A stretch of 64,000 bases of DNA from an uncultured Spirochaetaceae bacterium (GCA_944390725.1 CALXQU010000002.1:62001-126000), one strand, 5' to 3'. Shown: positions 26,157 through 35,607, numbered from the stretch's first letter. Program-made: numbers and translations. The notes: a model not told the origin generated them from the sequence alone.

Positions 26157-27028
26157 CACGCCACGCGAAAGGCGTCCTCTGCATCATAGCCTCGGCATTC
26201 TGCTTTGCCCTGATGAATATGTTCGTCAGGGCAGCAGGCGACCTGCCATCGATTGAGAAGAGCTTCTTCCGCAATGCGATCGCGGCCATAGCGGCGGCAG
26301 CCATCATCGCCCGGGACCGCTCGGCAACCGGGATTGCCGCCAAGGACATCCCGCTCCTCATCCTCAGGTCAGTGATGGGAACGCTAGGCATCCTCTGCAA
26401 CTACTATGCCGTGGACCATCTCGTCCTCTCCGATGCCTCGATGCTGAACAAGATGTCCCCATTCTTCACGATCATCTTCTCCTGGATATTCCTTGCCGAG
26501 AAGCTCCCGCTGAGGAAGGCAGCCATGGTAGCCATCGCCTTCATAGGCAGCCTGCTGGTAATCAAGCCGTCATTCGCCAATGCCTCGCTGGGCGCCTCGG
26601 CTATAGGCTTCCTGGGAGGGCTTGGCGCAGGAGCGGCATATGCGTGCGTGAGGGCTCTGGGCAGGAAAGGCGTGAAAGGGCCGGCAATCGTGCTCTTCTT
26701 CTCCCTCTTCTCCTGCCTTGTCACGCTTCCCTACCTCATCTTCTGCTATGTGCCGATGACAGGGCGGCAGCTGATGATGCTCCTCCTTGCAGGCATCTCC
26801 GCGGCAGGAGGGCAGTTCACCATCACGGCAGCCTATTCCTATGCGCCGGCAAGCGAGATATCGATCTATGACTACTCGCAGATCATATTCTCGGCGCTCA
26901 TCGGCTTCATCATCTTCCAGCAGGTGCCGGACGGGCTGAGCGTCATCGGCTATGCAGTCATCATCGCCATGGCGCTGCTCATGTTCATGCAGGACAGGAG
27001 TATTGCCAAACATCAGACAAAAAGCTAA
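26153..27028 (+). CDS. EamA-family (DMT superfamily) transporter
   Basis: The 291-residue protein is built from two five-helix EamA repeats, about ten membrane segments in total. The first repeat includes FFRNAIAAIAAAAII and MLNKMSPFFTIIFSWIFL (about 95-112). The second includes AAYSYAPASEISIYDYSQIIFSALIGFIIF (about 225-255), the typical hinge of the second EamA unit. Members export amino acids, purines or other metabolites, and the substrate is unknown. The 4-bp overlap with the HD gene suggests joint translation. Confidence 0.88.
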   Translation: MTRHAKGVLCIIASAFCFALMNMFVRAAGDLPSIEKSFFRNAIAAIAAAAIIARDRSATGIAAKDIPLLILRSVMGTLGILCNYYAVDHLVLSDASMLNKMSPFFTIIFSWIFLAEKLPLRKAAMVAIAFIGSLLVIKPSFANASLGASAIGFLGGLGAGAAYACVRALGRKGVKGPAIVLFFSLFSCLVTLPYLIFCYVPMTGRQLMMLLLAGISAAGGQFTITAAYSYAPASEISIYDYSQIIFSALIGFIIFQQVPDGLSVIGYAVIIAMALLMFMQDRSIAKHQTKS

Positions 27029-27031
27029 CTT
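27003..27031 (+). promoter_or_regulatory. Putative promoter of rsmD (leaderless geometry)
   Basis: TTGCCA (27003-27008), a 17-nt spacer and TAACTT (27026-27031) end 6 nt before the rsmD ATG. The -35 is good and the -10 is weak (3 of 6). Confidence 0.4.
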
Positions 27032-27037
27032 CAGGCT

Positions 27038-27580
27038 ATGCGCATTACAGGAGGAAAGTATCTCAGACGGCAGGTAGTGTGCCCGCCGGGAATCATCAGG
27101 CCCGCCATGGATATGATGCGCGAGTCGATGTTCTCGATACTCGGCGACCTGACCGGATGCTCGTTCCTGGATCTCTTCTCGGGATCCGGCTGCGTAGCCA
27201 TCGAAGCTGCGTCACGCGGTGCCGACCCTGTGCATCTGGTAGAGATGGACATGGGCAAGAAGGCAACCATAGAGAGGAACCTCTCCTTCGTTGAGGAGAG
27301 CCACAGGCTCTATACGATGGACGTGATGAGGTATCTGGACACGACCAGGCTGAGATACTCTGTCGTCTATGCAGACCCTCCCTTCCCGATGGAGGGGAAG
27401 GTGGCCATCCTCGAGAAGGCTGCGAGGAACCATGTCGTGAAGGACGGCGGGCTCTTCTTCATCCACCTTCCGCGCGAGGAACGCAGGCTCTGGCCTGAGA
27501 GCGTCGAGGGCTTCCATCTCACGGATGAGAGGAAATACGGCAGGTCCATCCTCCTTTTCTACAGACCGGAGGGAATATGA
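27038..27580 (+). CDS. rsmD: 16S rRNA (guanine-966-N2)-methyltransferase
   Basis: RsmD methylates G966 of 16S rRNA during 30S assembly, using S-adenosylmethionine. The 180-residue length is typical. The start MRITGGKYLRR with RPAMDMMRESMFSIL is the classic N-terminal pattern. FLDLFSGSGCVAIEAASRGA (about residues 45-64) binds SAM and YADPPF (about 110-115) is the catalytic motif. No Shine-Dalgarno stands at a useful distance before the ATG. The stop overlaps the thioesterase ATG (ATGA). Confidence 0.93.
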   Translation: MRITGGKYLRRQVVCPPGIIRPAMDMMRESMFSILGDLTGCSFLDLFSGSGCVAIEAASRGADPVHLVEMDMGKKATIERNLSFVEESHRLYTMDVMRYLDTTRLRYSVVYADPPFPMEGKVAILEKAARNHVVKDGGLFFIHLPREERRLWPESVEGFHLTDERKYGRSILLFYRPEGI

Positions 27581-28374
27581 GAATCGATGAGAACAACATA
27601 GGCTATAAGGACTTCTTCGTCAGGGCCAGGGACACGGACATGCTCTACAGGGCGACCGTCCCCTTCTTCTTCTCGGCCATCCAGGAAATGGGCGGGGAGC
27701 ATGCGGCGGAGATGGGCGTATCGATAGCCGACCTGATGTCGGAGAAGGACTGGACGTGGGTCATCACGAGGACCAGGGTCATCTTCCACGGCACCGCATC
27801 ATGGCGTGACACGATATCGCTGGAGACATGGCCGGAGGAGCCTTTCGGCCTCCATGTGCCCCGTGTCGTGAATGGCTATGGCAATGATGGCAAGCCGCTT
27901 TTCGAGGCGATGACGCTTTGGGCGATACTCGACCTTGCCCGCAAGCGCCCCGTACGGCCCAAGGAGCTTATGGACAGGTTCTCGATCCCCACTGACGAGA
28001 AGCACCTGATCGATCCCGATATCGGGAAGGTGACGCCGTATGCAGAGGCACCGAAGCTCAGGGAGTACCCGGTATACAGGCCTGTGCCGGTATTCTACGA
28101 CCTTGACTACAACAGGCACGTGAACAATACGGTGTACCTCGACTGGATCATGGCTGCCATGGAAGAGGAAGTCATGAAGGACTTCATGCCCTCGGTGATA
28201 GATGTCCAGTGGAAGAGGCAGACCTTCCACAACGACAGGGTCTATGTCGAGACTGCCATGACCGGCGAATCCGATGATACCGTATCATTCGCCCACCGCA
28301 TCATGAAGGAAGAGGAAGGGAAAGAGGATTCCATAGCATTCGAGGCCAGCTCGGAATGGAAGAGGTGCCGCTGA
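27577..28374 (+). CDS. Acyl-ACP thioesterase
   Basis: The 265-residue protein is a double-hotdog acyl-ACP thioesterase that releases free fatty acids from acyl carrier protein. The N-terminal hotdog begins YKDFFVRARDTDMLYRATV and continues WVITRTRVIFHGTASWRDT. The second hotdog carries the catalytic region DYNRHVNNTVYLDW, with the asparagine/histidine pair expected of plant-type FatA/FatB enzymes. It follows rsmD with a 4-bp overlap. It is convergent with slyX, leaving 9 nt between the stops. Confidence 0.88.
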   Translation: MRIDENNIGYKDFFVRARDTDMLYRATVPFFFSAIQEMGGEHAAEMGVSIADLMSEKDWTWVITRTRVIFHGTASWRDTISLETWPEEPFGLHVPRVVNGYGNDGKPLFEAMTLWAILDLARKRPVRPKELMDRFSIPTDEKHLIDPDIGKVTPYAEAPKLREYPVYRPVPVFYDLDYNRHVNNTVYLDWIMAAMEEEVMKDFMPSVIDVQWKRQTFHNDRVYVETAMTGESDDTVSFAHRIMKEEEGKEDSIAFEASSEWKRCR

Positions 28375-28383
28375 GGCACCCAA

Positions 28384-28584
28384 TCAGTAATGAGGGGGCC
28401 TTCTGTTGGGCCTGGCCTCTCCAGAGACCTCCTCAAGGTCGCTCACCTTCTTCTCCAGGAGCTCGATGCGCTTCATCAGCTCCTGGATGGCCTTCTCCTG
28501 CCCTATCACCACCTCATTGAGCTCCTCTGCCTGCCCTTCGAGGAAGCCTATCTTGATCTCCAGCCTGTCTATTTCTTCATTCAT
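28384..28584 (-). CDS. slyX: SlyX-family small coiled-coil protein
   Basis: The 66-residue protein is a single long coiled coil (MNEEIDRLEIKIGFLEGQ through ELLEKKVSDLEE) ending in the characteristic RRPPHY tail of SlyX proteins, whose function is unknown. The upstream in-frame ATGs would add a non-conserved stretch. A CATAAT -10 box ends 6 nt before the ATG at 28584, supporting this start and a leaderless mRNA. It is transcribed toward the thioesterase gene. Confidence 0.85.
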   Translation of the reverse strand: MNEEIDRLEIKIGFLEGQAEELNEVVIGQEKAIQELMKRIELLEKKVSDLEEVSGEARPNRRPPHY

Positions 28585-28590
28585 GCGATG

Positions 28591-28620
28591 ATTATGCTTC
28601 TTTTGCATGCTGGAGGGCAA
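28591..28620 (-). promoter_or_regulatory. Promoter of slyX (leaderless geometry)
   Basis: On the minus strand TTGCCC (28615-28620), an 18-nt spacer and CATAAT (28591-28596). The -10 ends 6 nt before the slyX ATG. Confidence 0.55.
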
Positions 28621-28649
28621 TCCATGCTACAATGTCGGAAGGAGCGGAA

Positions 28650-29639
28650 ATGAAAGGAGAGAGGATTGCCCAGCTCGAGCTGCTGCTCAGGTCCCATCCG
28701 GAAGGGATACGGCGTGCGGAGATAGCGCGGCGCCTTGGCGTGCATCGTTCCACGATATCCAGATACGTGGAGGACCTTGCCAAGCATATAGATATCTACG
28801 AAGAGAACAGCCTGATCAAGATCAGATGCCCCGATGACGAGCCGACGAACATGGAGCTCTCGATCTATGAATGCCTTGCATTCAACATGGGAGCCGAGGC
28901 GCTTGCGGGCAAGGCGGAATTCGCCAATCCCCATCTGGCCTCAGGGCTGAGGAAGCTCGCCATGAACATGAAGTCCTACGCTCCCAAGATCAGCGAGAAC
29001 GCCCTGGGCATCGCCGACAGGATAGACAAGGCAATCCAGGAGAACAGGAGCAGGACCGGGCAGTACAACCAGGTGCTGGAGGTCCTCATCGACTGCTGGG
29101 TATCGGGCAGGATAGCAAGGATCACGACGGACATCCCCGACAAGGAGGAGATAGAGATCGCCCCCTACTTCATCGGCTTCAAGGATGAAGGCTACGGCAG
29201 GAAGCCGATAACGGTCACGGGAAGGCTCCGCCATACGAGGGACATCATCACGCTGAATATCTCATCGATCACGGATGCGACGATGCTGGACCAGACATAC
29301 ACGATCCCGGACAACCTCAAGCCTTTCTCCAAAAGGGATGATGCTGCCGGATACGACGCCATCGACATGATTCCGCTGACACTGAGGCTCAAGGAGAAAA
29401 GCGCCCTCAACTCCTTCTCCCCGCTGGTGCATTCCAGCTATGAGCTGGAAAAGGACGGAGACGGCTATATCTGCAGGATGGAAGCCGAGAATTCCATCGA
29501 GCTGATGCTGCGCATAGTGCAGTGCGGGACCTCCGTGAAGATACTGGAGCCCGCTGAATACCGCAGCCGGTTCATATCCTCGCTCAAGAGCATACTGGAA
29601 CTGTACGCTGACGATGTACACGATACTGCTGGTAGATGA
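28650..29639 (+). CDS. HTH/WYL-like transcriptional regulator
   Basis: The 329-residue protein begins with a winged helix-turn-helix (LELLLRSHPEGIRRAEIARRLGVHRSTISRYVEDL) and then has a beta-rich region resembling WYL/WCX regulators (IEIAPYFIGFKDEGYGRKPITVTGRLRHTRDII), although the literal WYL triad is not seen. Such proteins bind DNA in response to nucleotides or other small ligands. GGAAGGAG at 28637-28644 supports the ATG at 28650 over the one at 28632. The 3' end overlaps the response-regulator gene by 26 bp, so it probably belongs with the two-component system downstream. Confidence 0.75.
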   Translation: MKGERIAQLELLLRSHPEGIRRAEIARRLGVHRSTISRYVEDLAKHIDIYEENSLIKIRCPDDEPTNMELSIYECLAFNMGAEALAGKAEFANPHLASGLRKLAMNMKSYAPKISENALGIADRIDKAIQENRSRTGQYNQVLEVLIDCWVSGRIARITTDIPDKEEIEIAPYFIGFKDEGYGRKPITVTGRLRHTRDIITLNISSITDATMLDQTYTIPDNLKPFSKRDDAAGYDAIDMIPLTLRLKEKSALNSFSPLVHSSYELEKDGDGYICRMEAENSIELMLRIVQCGTSVKILEPAEYRSRFISSLKSILELYADDVHDTAGR

Positions 29640-31188
29640 CGAAGAGGCCGTCAGGTCCTCGATCAGGAACCTCACGCCATGGGCAGAATACGGCTTTGAA
29701 GTCATGGCGGAGGCATCAAACGGGCTTGAGGCGCTGGAAATCGTCAGCGAGACGATGCCCGATGTCATCATCTCGGACATCAAGATGCCTTATATGGATG
29801 GCATAGAGTTCATCTCCAAGGTACGCGAGGAGCTCTCGGAGACTGTCCAGGCCATATTCCTCTCCGGCTATGATGAATTCACATACGCACAGACCGCGCT
29901 GCAGCTGGATGCGGCTGAGTACGTGCTCAAGCCTGTAAGCGTCCAGACGATGCGGGACCTGCTTGCCCGCACCAGGGAGCGGCTTGACCGGGACCTGGCG
30001 CTGGTATCGGACAGGGAGCGGCTCGAAGCCTCGTACAGGGAAGCCTTCGAGCTGTACAAGGAGAAGTTCCTCATCTCCCTGATATCCCCGGCGAAGGCCC
30101 CTGACGAGAAGTTCCTCGAGGAGAAGGCACGTGAATACGGCGTGCCTATTTCCGGCAGGATGTTCGCGGCGGCTGTCGTCGACATCCCTTCCGGCACCCT
30201 TTCGCTGGAGGCCATACGCAACATCATCGGAGACGATGGAGGCCCGCTGTCATTCATCTACGAAAGCCAGCTCGTCCTCATATTCTCCTCGCAGATGGGC
30301 AGGGAGTTCACCCCGCTCTTCATCAGGCAGATAAGCCGTTCCCTGCAGCTCCTGCAGGATAAGATGACCCATTATTTCTCAAGGCCGTTCAACATGGGCA
30401 TAGGCGAGGTCGTATACCACATAAAGCTCATCCATGGGTCGTTCCGCAGCGCGATGGAAGCGCTGAACTACTCGGAGATCTATCCGGAGCAGCACATAAT
30501 CTCGATAAGCGACGTGGAACGGGTGGACATGCCGGACGAGAAGACCCTCGGCGAGCTGCGCTCAGATCTCGTCATGGCGATAAAGTTCGGCTCCGAAGCC
30601 GATGTCGCCGAGAAGGTCGGTGCCTTCTTCCGAAATCTCACCGATACAGACGGCATCCAGCAGGTCATGCTTGCGCTGATCACGACCATATCAGAGATCT
30701 GCATCGCCTACGGCACCAACATCGCATCGCTCCTCGATGGGGAGAACCTCTTCATAGCCCTCTCCAAGGCCAATACGGCGGCAAGGGCCAATGACCTTGC
30801 CCTGCGCATAGCGCTGGGAGCGCGGGGAATGGCTACCGGCATCAGGGAGAACTCCCATATCCTCTTCGTCGAGAAGGCCAAAGAGATAATCCGCGAGCGC
30901 TACCGCGATCCGCTCCTGAGGCTGGACCAGGTCGCTGACGAGATTTCCGTATCGCCTGCCTACTTCTCCACGACATTCAAGAAGGAGACCGGGATATCAT
31001 TCGTCCAGTACATCACCAACGTGAGGCTCGAGAAAGCGAAGGAGATGCTGAAGAATACGGACGTGAAGACATATGAGATCGCGGAAAGCACCGGATTCTC
31101 CGACCCCAACTACTTCTCCTTCACTTTCAAGAAGAACGTCGGGCTGTCGCCATCCCAGTACAGGGCGAAGCTGAGGGCAGGCAGATGA
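29614..31188 (+). CDS. YesN-type response regulator with AraC DNA-binding domain
   Basis: The 524-residue regulator has an N-terminal receiver (ILLVDDEEAVRSSIRNL; phosphoacceptor D55 in IISDIKMPYMDG; conserved lysine in YVLKPVSVQT). A long middle region of low conservation follows, then a C-terminal AraC/XylS double helix-turn-helix (about residues 420-520: RLDQVADEISVSPAYFSTTFKKETG, then FSDPNYFSFTFKKNVGLSPSQYR). This is the YesN architecture, generally paired with a YesM kinase and controlling nearby sugar-uptake genes. The kinase gene overlaps by 4 bp. The mgl operon next door is the likely target. Confidence 0.93.
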   Translation: MYTILLVDDEEAVRSSIRNLTPWAEYGFEVMAEASNGLEALEIVSETMPDVIISDIKMPYMDGIEFISKVREELSETVQAIFLSGYDEFTYAQTALQLDAAEYVLKPVSVQTMRDLLARTRERLDRDLALVSDRERLEASYREAFELYKEKFLISLISPAKAPDEKFLEEKAREYGVPISGRMFAAAVVDIPSGTLSLEAIRNIIGDDGGPLSFIYESQLVLIFSSQMGREFTPLFIRQISRSLQLLQDKMTHYFSRPFNMGIGEVVYHIKLIHGSFRSAMEALNYSEIYPEQHIISISDVERVDMPDEKTLGELRSDLVMAIKFGSEADVAEKVGAFFRNLTDTDGIQQVMLALITTISEICIAYGTNIASLLDGENLFIALSKANTAARANDLALRIALGARGMATGIRENSHILFVEKAKEIIRERYRDPLLRLDQVADEISVSPAYFSTTFKKETGISFVQYITNVRLEKAKEMLKNTDVKTYEIAESTGFSDPNYFSFTFKKNVGLSPSQYRAKLRAGR

Positions 31189-32936
31189 GGAAGGCCTTCT
31201 CGCTTTATGCATTGATAGAAATCGCGATCACTGCCCTCATCTCCGCCTTCGCCATCCTCATCGTCGTCATAATGTCGATCTTCTACACGCATACGACAAG
31301 GGAGAGCGCAGTGACGTCGATGAACAGGCTCGTCTCCCAGGTCAACAGGAACGTCGGCTTCTATATATCCGATATCATCGATGTCGCGGACTACGCGAGG
31401 AACCTCGTCCGGACATCCTCGAACAGGGACCTTGACGAGATACAGGCCTCATTCGAGGCCATCGTCGCCTCAAGAGATGACCTGGTACGCGTGGCCATCT
31501 TCCACACCGATGGCTCCTGCATAGTATCGACAGAGGCCATAGACCTGCCGCCGGAGGATATCATCCATGAGCAATGGTTCTCCAGGGCGGCAGCGGGAGA
31601 AGGCGACTTCTTCTTCACAGGGCCCCACTCGCAGCCCTTCGGGACAGAGGATGAATCGGTCCTCTCCTATTCGCAGCTGATCAGCTACGGCGACCCCACA
31701 AGCAGCGACAGGCGCGCGATCCTGCTGATTGACCTGAACTTCAATGCCATCGCGGATATCGCGAGGAGCACCGTCTTCGGCGATTCGGGATACATCTACT
31801 TCATCACCAACGACGGGGAGATCGTCTATCATCCATACATGGAGGAAATCGAGGAAGGGACTTTCTCCGAGAATCTTGGTTCGGTAAGCGAGAATGTATG
31901 GGGAACAGCCATCTCGGAATTCCAGGACCGCCAGCGTATCGCCGTCATACAGTCGGTCTCGCAGACACGGTGGCGCATCGTCGGCATAGGCTACCTTGAC
32001 GAGCTCCTGACAGGGCTCGGCCTCTTCATCGCCATGATAGTGGTCACTGCAGCCGCGCTCATCGTCCTGGCCATCCCTATCGCCAATATCGTGGCGAAGA
32101 AGATCGCCTGGCCGCTCAGGAGGCTCGAGCAGGAGATGCTCAAGGTCGAGAACGGCGACTTCGCGATAACGGAGCCTTACGGAGGCGCTGCCGAAGTGCA
32201 GGCCCTCTCCTCATCGTTCATGGTGATGGTATCAAGGATAGAGGGGCTGATGCGGGAGATAAAGGAAAACGAGGAGACAAAGAGGAAGATAGAGCTTGCC
32301 GCCCTGCAGGCGAAGATCAATCCCCACTTCCTCTACAACACGCTTGATAGCGTGATATGGATGGCCGAAAGCGGCGACAGCGAAGGCGTCGTGAAGATGG
32401 TCTCCGCCCTTGCGCGCCTTTTCCGCGTATCGATAGCCAAGGGCAAGGATACGATTACGCTGAAGGAGGAGCTGCAGCACGTCAGGTCCTATATGGACAT
32501 CCAGTCGATGCGCTACAAGGACAGGTTCAGGTATACGGTGGACCTGCCGCCGGAGCTGGAGAATGCCCCGGTCATCAAGCTGATCATACAGCCGATCGTG
32601 GAGAACTCCATCTACCATGGCATCAAGCCGATGCAGGATGAGGGCCTGATCGCCATACGCATCTGCCAGGAAGGGAACGATATCATCATCGAGGTGAAGG
32701 ACAATGGCGTCGGCATGGACAGGAAGACAGCAGCCTCGATCCTGGACAGGAATGCCGAGCATATCCATGACAAGGAAGGCAACGGGATCGGCATCATCAA
32801 TATAGATGAGCGGCTGAAGCTGACCTATGGTGAAGGCTATGGCGTCACGATAGAATCCGAGCTGGAAGCAGGGACGTCTGTCACGATACGGCTGCCCCGG
32901 CTGGATGATATCGAGCCGGTACTCACTTCCCGGTAA
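31185..32936 (+). CDS. YesM-type sensor histidine kinase
   Basis: The 583-residue membrane kinase has an N-terminal membrane helix (about residues 9-30) and a large extracytoplasmic dCache-like sensor. A second membrane segment (about 280-305, LFIAMIVVTAAALIVLAIP) leads into a HAMP linker. The His_kinase dimerisation block is INPHFLYNTLDSVIW, with the phospho-accepting histidine near residue 382. The ATPase lid carries DNGVGMD and GNGIGIINIDERL. It presumably phosphorylates the overlapping upstream regulator after sensing an external sugar or binding-protein complex. The last 100 bp overlap the convergent MglB-like lipoprotein gene. Confidence 0.93.
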   Translation: MRKAFSLYALIEIAITALISAFAILIVVIMSIFYTHTTRESAVTSMNRLVSQVNRNVGFYISDIIDVADYARNLVRTSSNRDLDEIQASFEAIVASRDDLVRVAIFHTDGSCIVSTEAIDLPPEDIIHEQWFSRAAAGEGDFFFTGPHSQPFGTEDESVLSYSQLISYGDPTSSDRRAILLIDLNFNAIADIARSTVFGDSGYIYFITNDGEIVYHPYMEEIEEGTFSENLGSVSENVWGTAISEFQDRQRIAVIQSVSQTRWRIVGIGYLDELLTGLGLFIAMIVVTAAALIVLAIPIANIVAKKIAWPLRRLEQEMLKVENGDFAITEPYGGAAEVQALSSSFMVMVSRIEGLMREIKENEETKRKIELAALQAKINPHFLYNTLDSVIWMAESGDSEGVVKMVSALARLFRVSIAKGKDTITLKEELQHVRSYMDIQSMRYKDRFRYTVDLPPELENAPVIKLIIQPIVENSIYHGIKPMQDEGLIAIRICQEGNDIIIEVKDNGVGMDRKTAASILDRNAEHIHDKEGNGIGIINIDERLKLTYGEGYGVTIESELEAGTSVTIRLPRLDDIEPVLTSR

Positions 32937-33886
32937 GGTATCCAGACGTATCTTCCATCCATCCCATAGCCGACTGAGGCGCTATCAGGAATCTTGCCCT
33001 CTGCCAGGAGCGAGGCAATGCGGTAGGCAGCCCTTGCCTGGTTCTCGGAGTCATTGATGACGGTATAGAGGAGATATCCCTGCTCCATTGCCTCAAGGGC
33101 CTCGTCGATGCCATCGCAGCCTATGACCGGCATATATTGACCGCCATCGAACCAGCCAGCCTCCTTCAGGGCATCGATGGCGCCAAGAGCCATCATATCG
33201 TTATTCGCGAATACGGCCTCGATGCCATCATCGGCACGCAGGAACGATTCCATCAGCGCCCTGGCCTCCCCACGCTGCCAGTTCGCAGACCCCTCTCCCA
33301 GCCGTTCGATCCGCACGCCGTTCTCGGCCAGCGCCTTGAGGAAGTACTCGGTCCTAAGCTCCGAATCCTGGTGGCCTGTCTCGCCGCGCAGGATGACGAA
33401 CTGCAGGATGCCATCGCCGTTCCTGTCTGCCTCAGGATGGCTCTTCCAGTATGCTGCCATATATTCCCCGGCCATCTCGCCGCAGACATCGGCACGCGCG
33501 CCTACATAGTAGGCCCTGTCCCACTTGGCCATATCCTCCTTGAGAGGTTCCCTGTTGAGGAATACGAGCGGGACATCAGCCTTCCGGCACTTCTCGATGA
33601 CAAGGCCGGCAGCAGTCCTGTCCACGCAGTTGATGATCATCGAGCTGCAGCCTTCATCGAGGAAGCCGGAGATCATCCTGTTCTGCACATCCTGGCTGTT
33701 CTCCGCCTCCCCGACTATGACGGGAATGCCGTCATGGCTCTCGCTGGCTATCCAGTCGACGACATCATTGATGAAGGCATCATCGCTCCGGAATACGGAA
33801 ACAGCGATAAGAGGCTCCTCATCGGATGAGCACGAGGGGAAGGCGAAGAGCGATGTAAGGATCAGGATGATGAGAAGCCTTGCCAT
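32837..33886 (-). CDS. MglB-like sugar-binding lipoprotein, canonical domain order
   Basis: The 349-residue protein has a lipoprotein signal (LTSLFAFPSC) and then the usual order of galactose/glucose-binding proteins. It starts PLIAVSVFRSDDAFINDVV, continues VPLVFLNREPL and the calcium loop EADRNGDGILQFV, then FANNDMMALGAIDALKEAGW and the closing VWIPYREV. Family members normally end about there. Here the frame runs another 25 or so residues (rich in serine) across the end of the kinase gene, giving a 100-bp antisense overlap. It is the last gene of the mgl operon, 44 nt after mglC, and may deliver sugar to the importer or to the sensor kinase. Confidence 0.88.
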   Translation of the reverse strand: MARLLIILILTSLFAFPSCSSDEEPLIAVSVFRSDDAFINDVVDWIASESHDGIPVIVGEAENSQDVQNRMISGFLDEGCSSMIINCVDRTAAGLVIEKCRKADVPLVFLNREPLKEDMAKWDRAYYVGARADVCGEMAGEYMAAYWKSHPEADRNGDGILQFVILRGETGHQDSELRTEYFLKALAENGVRIERLGEGSANWQRGEARALMESFLRADDGIEAVFANNDMMALGAIDALKEAGWFDGGQYMPVIGCDGIDEALEAMEQGYLLYTVINDSENQARAAYRIASLLAEGKIPDSASVGYGMDGRYVWIPYREVSTGSISSSRGSRIVTDVPASSSDSIVTP

Positions 33887-33930
33887 ATCAATGCATGAAG
33901 GCCAGGCATGCGCCCGGCCTTATCTGCGGA

Positions 33931-35607
33931 TCACTTCTTCTTCAGGTACTTGATGCTGTCAAGCGATACGGCAGCAAGGATGATGAAGCCCTTGAAGACG
34001 AACTGGAGGTTCGTATCGATGCCAAGGAATGTGAGGCAGTATGTAAGCGACGTGAATATTATGACGCCGACTACGGCTCCTCCTATCTTCCCTATGCCTC
34101 CATTGAACGATATGCCTCCGACTACGCAGGCCGCGATGGCGTCCATCTCGTATCCCTGTCCGGTACCTGCGCTCGCATTGGCCCTGAATGCCTCGAGGAA
34201 CGAGCCGCATCCATAGAACACGCCAGCCATCATGAAGACGCCGAGGGTGACCCAGAATACGGAGATTCCCGACACTGCCGCAGCCTCGGCATTGCCGCCG
34301 ACGGCATACATATTCTTGCCGAATGTCGTCTTGTTCCATATGATCCAGGCAATGACCGCTGCGATGATCGCAGGAATGATCAGCTTCGGGAACGTAATCA
34401 GCTGGCCGTTGAGCGCCCCAAGCACCCACCTTCCGCCGATGAGGTCCTTGATGCCTCTGTCAATCGAGCCGACAGGGGTTCCGGATGTCCCATAGAAGAG
34501 CATTCCGTAGATGATGAGCTGGGTGGCCATCGTCGAGATGAACGGATGCATCTTGAGCTTTGCCGAGAAGAATCCTGAGAACGTGGCGAATGCCGTACAG
34601 AGGATAATCGACAGCAGGAGCGCCATCAGCACCCTTCCTCCCATCGGCATCGAGGTGAAATCCCACGGCCCCATGCCCATGAACGATACGATATTCATGC
34701 CCGGATGGAGGATAAGGCCCGTCGTTACGGATCCGAGGGCTACCATCCTTCCGATCGAGAGGTCGGTTCCCGCAAGGAGGATGAGGCCGGCTACGCCGAG
34801 CGCATAGAACATCCTCGTCGAGGACTGCTCGAGGATCGTGAAGATATTCGGCAGCGTAAGCAGGTTGCCGGCACCCCTCATCGGCGCGATGATGATGCAG
34901 ACGATGAAGAAGATGATTATCGCGATATAGAGCCCATTGGCAAGGAAGAACTTGGAAGCCGAGAAGTTCGTCTTGTAGTTCTTCCATTTCATCGCCATAT
35001 CCTCGGAGAACTTGGCCTTTCCGTTCCTCAGCTCGCGGTTCTTCTGGATATGGTCGACATAGGCCTGGTTCTTCGCGGCCTTCGCCCTGTCTATCTGCTG
35101 CTGGAAGCGGCTCTTCGCATCATAGAGGGCGCTCTTGGTCTCATATCTGGCGATGCTGAGCTCAGCCTTGAGCTCCTTGGGGTCCTGGATGCCCAGCTTC
35201 TGGATCTCCTGCTCCCTCTTCTGGCCAGCTGCCCTTATCTCCGCGACCTCCTTCGCATAATAGGCCTTTGCCCCTGCCATCCTCTTGTTCTGGACCGCAG
35301 TGACCTCAGCCTCGATTTCCTTGGCGACGGAATTGGTATATGCGACTGCCTCCCTGGAAAGGGCCTCTATCTCTGCCTTATTCGCCTCGGCGACCTTCTT
35401 CGCCTTCTCGATCTCGGCATTCAGCCTGTCGACCTGGGCCTTCCTCTCAGCCTCATCGATAAGCTGGTTCTTCTTCGCCGCCGTCAGGGCGATCTTGCAG
35501 TCGGCAAGCTTGGTGACGCCATCGGCCCTGAGGGCTCTCAGCCTTGATGTATACTCCTGGATACGGCTATCGGTCTCGATAGACCTCATCTCCTTGTTTT
35601 CTGCCAT
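33931..35607 (-). CDS. mglC: Galactose/methyl-galactoside ABC permease with coiled-coil N-terminus
   Basis: The C-terminal 350 residues are an MglC permease of the Mgl/Rbs group: GLILLAGTDLSIGRMVALGS, HPFISTMATQLIIYGM, AVGGNAEAAAVSGISV, and CVVGGISFNGGIGKIGGAVVG are all present. The first 205 or so residues are unusual. This is a highly charged, Ala/Lys/Glu-rich coiled coil with no predicted membrane segment, absent from the 330-residue enterobacterial protein. The total is 558 residues. GGAGGAAGAG precedes the ATG. It lies 11 nt after mglA in the same operon. The extension would face the cytoplasm and could organise or regulate the importer. Confidence 0.92.
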   Translation of the reverse strand: MAENKEMRSIETDSRIQEYTSRLRALRADGVTKLADCKIALTAAKKNQLIDEAERKAQVDRLNAEIEKAKKVAEANKAEIEALSREAVAYTNSVAKEIEAEVTAVQNKRMAGAKAYYAKEVAEIRAAGQKREQEIQKLGIQDPKELKAELSIARYETKSALYDAKSRFQQQIDRAKAAKNQAYVDHIQKNRELRNGKAKFSEDMAMKWKNYKTNFSASKFFLANGLYIAIIIFFIVCIIIAPMRGAGNLLTLPNIFTILEQSSTRMFYALGVAGLILLAGTDLSIGRMVALGSVTTGLILHPGMNIVSFMGMGPWDFTSMPMGGRVLMALLLSIILCTAFATFSGFFSAKLKMHPFISTMATQLIIYGMLFYGTSGTPVGSIDRGIKDLIGGRWVLGALNGQLITFPKLIIPAIIAAVIAWIIWNKTTFGKNMYAVGGNAEAAAVSGISVFWVTLGVFMMAGVFYGCGSFLEAFRANASAGTGQGYEMDAIAACVVGGISFNGGIGKIGGAVVGVIIFTSLTYCLTFLGIDTNLQFVFKGFIILAAVSLDSIKYLKKK

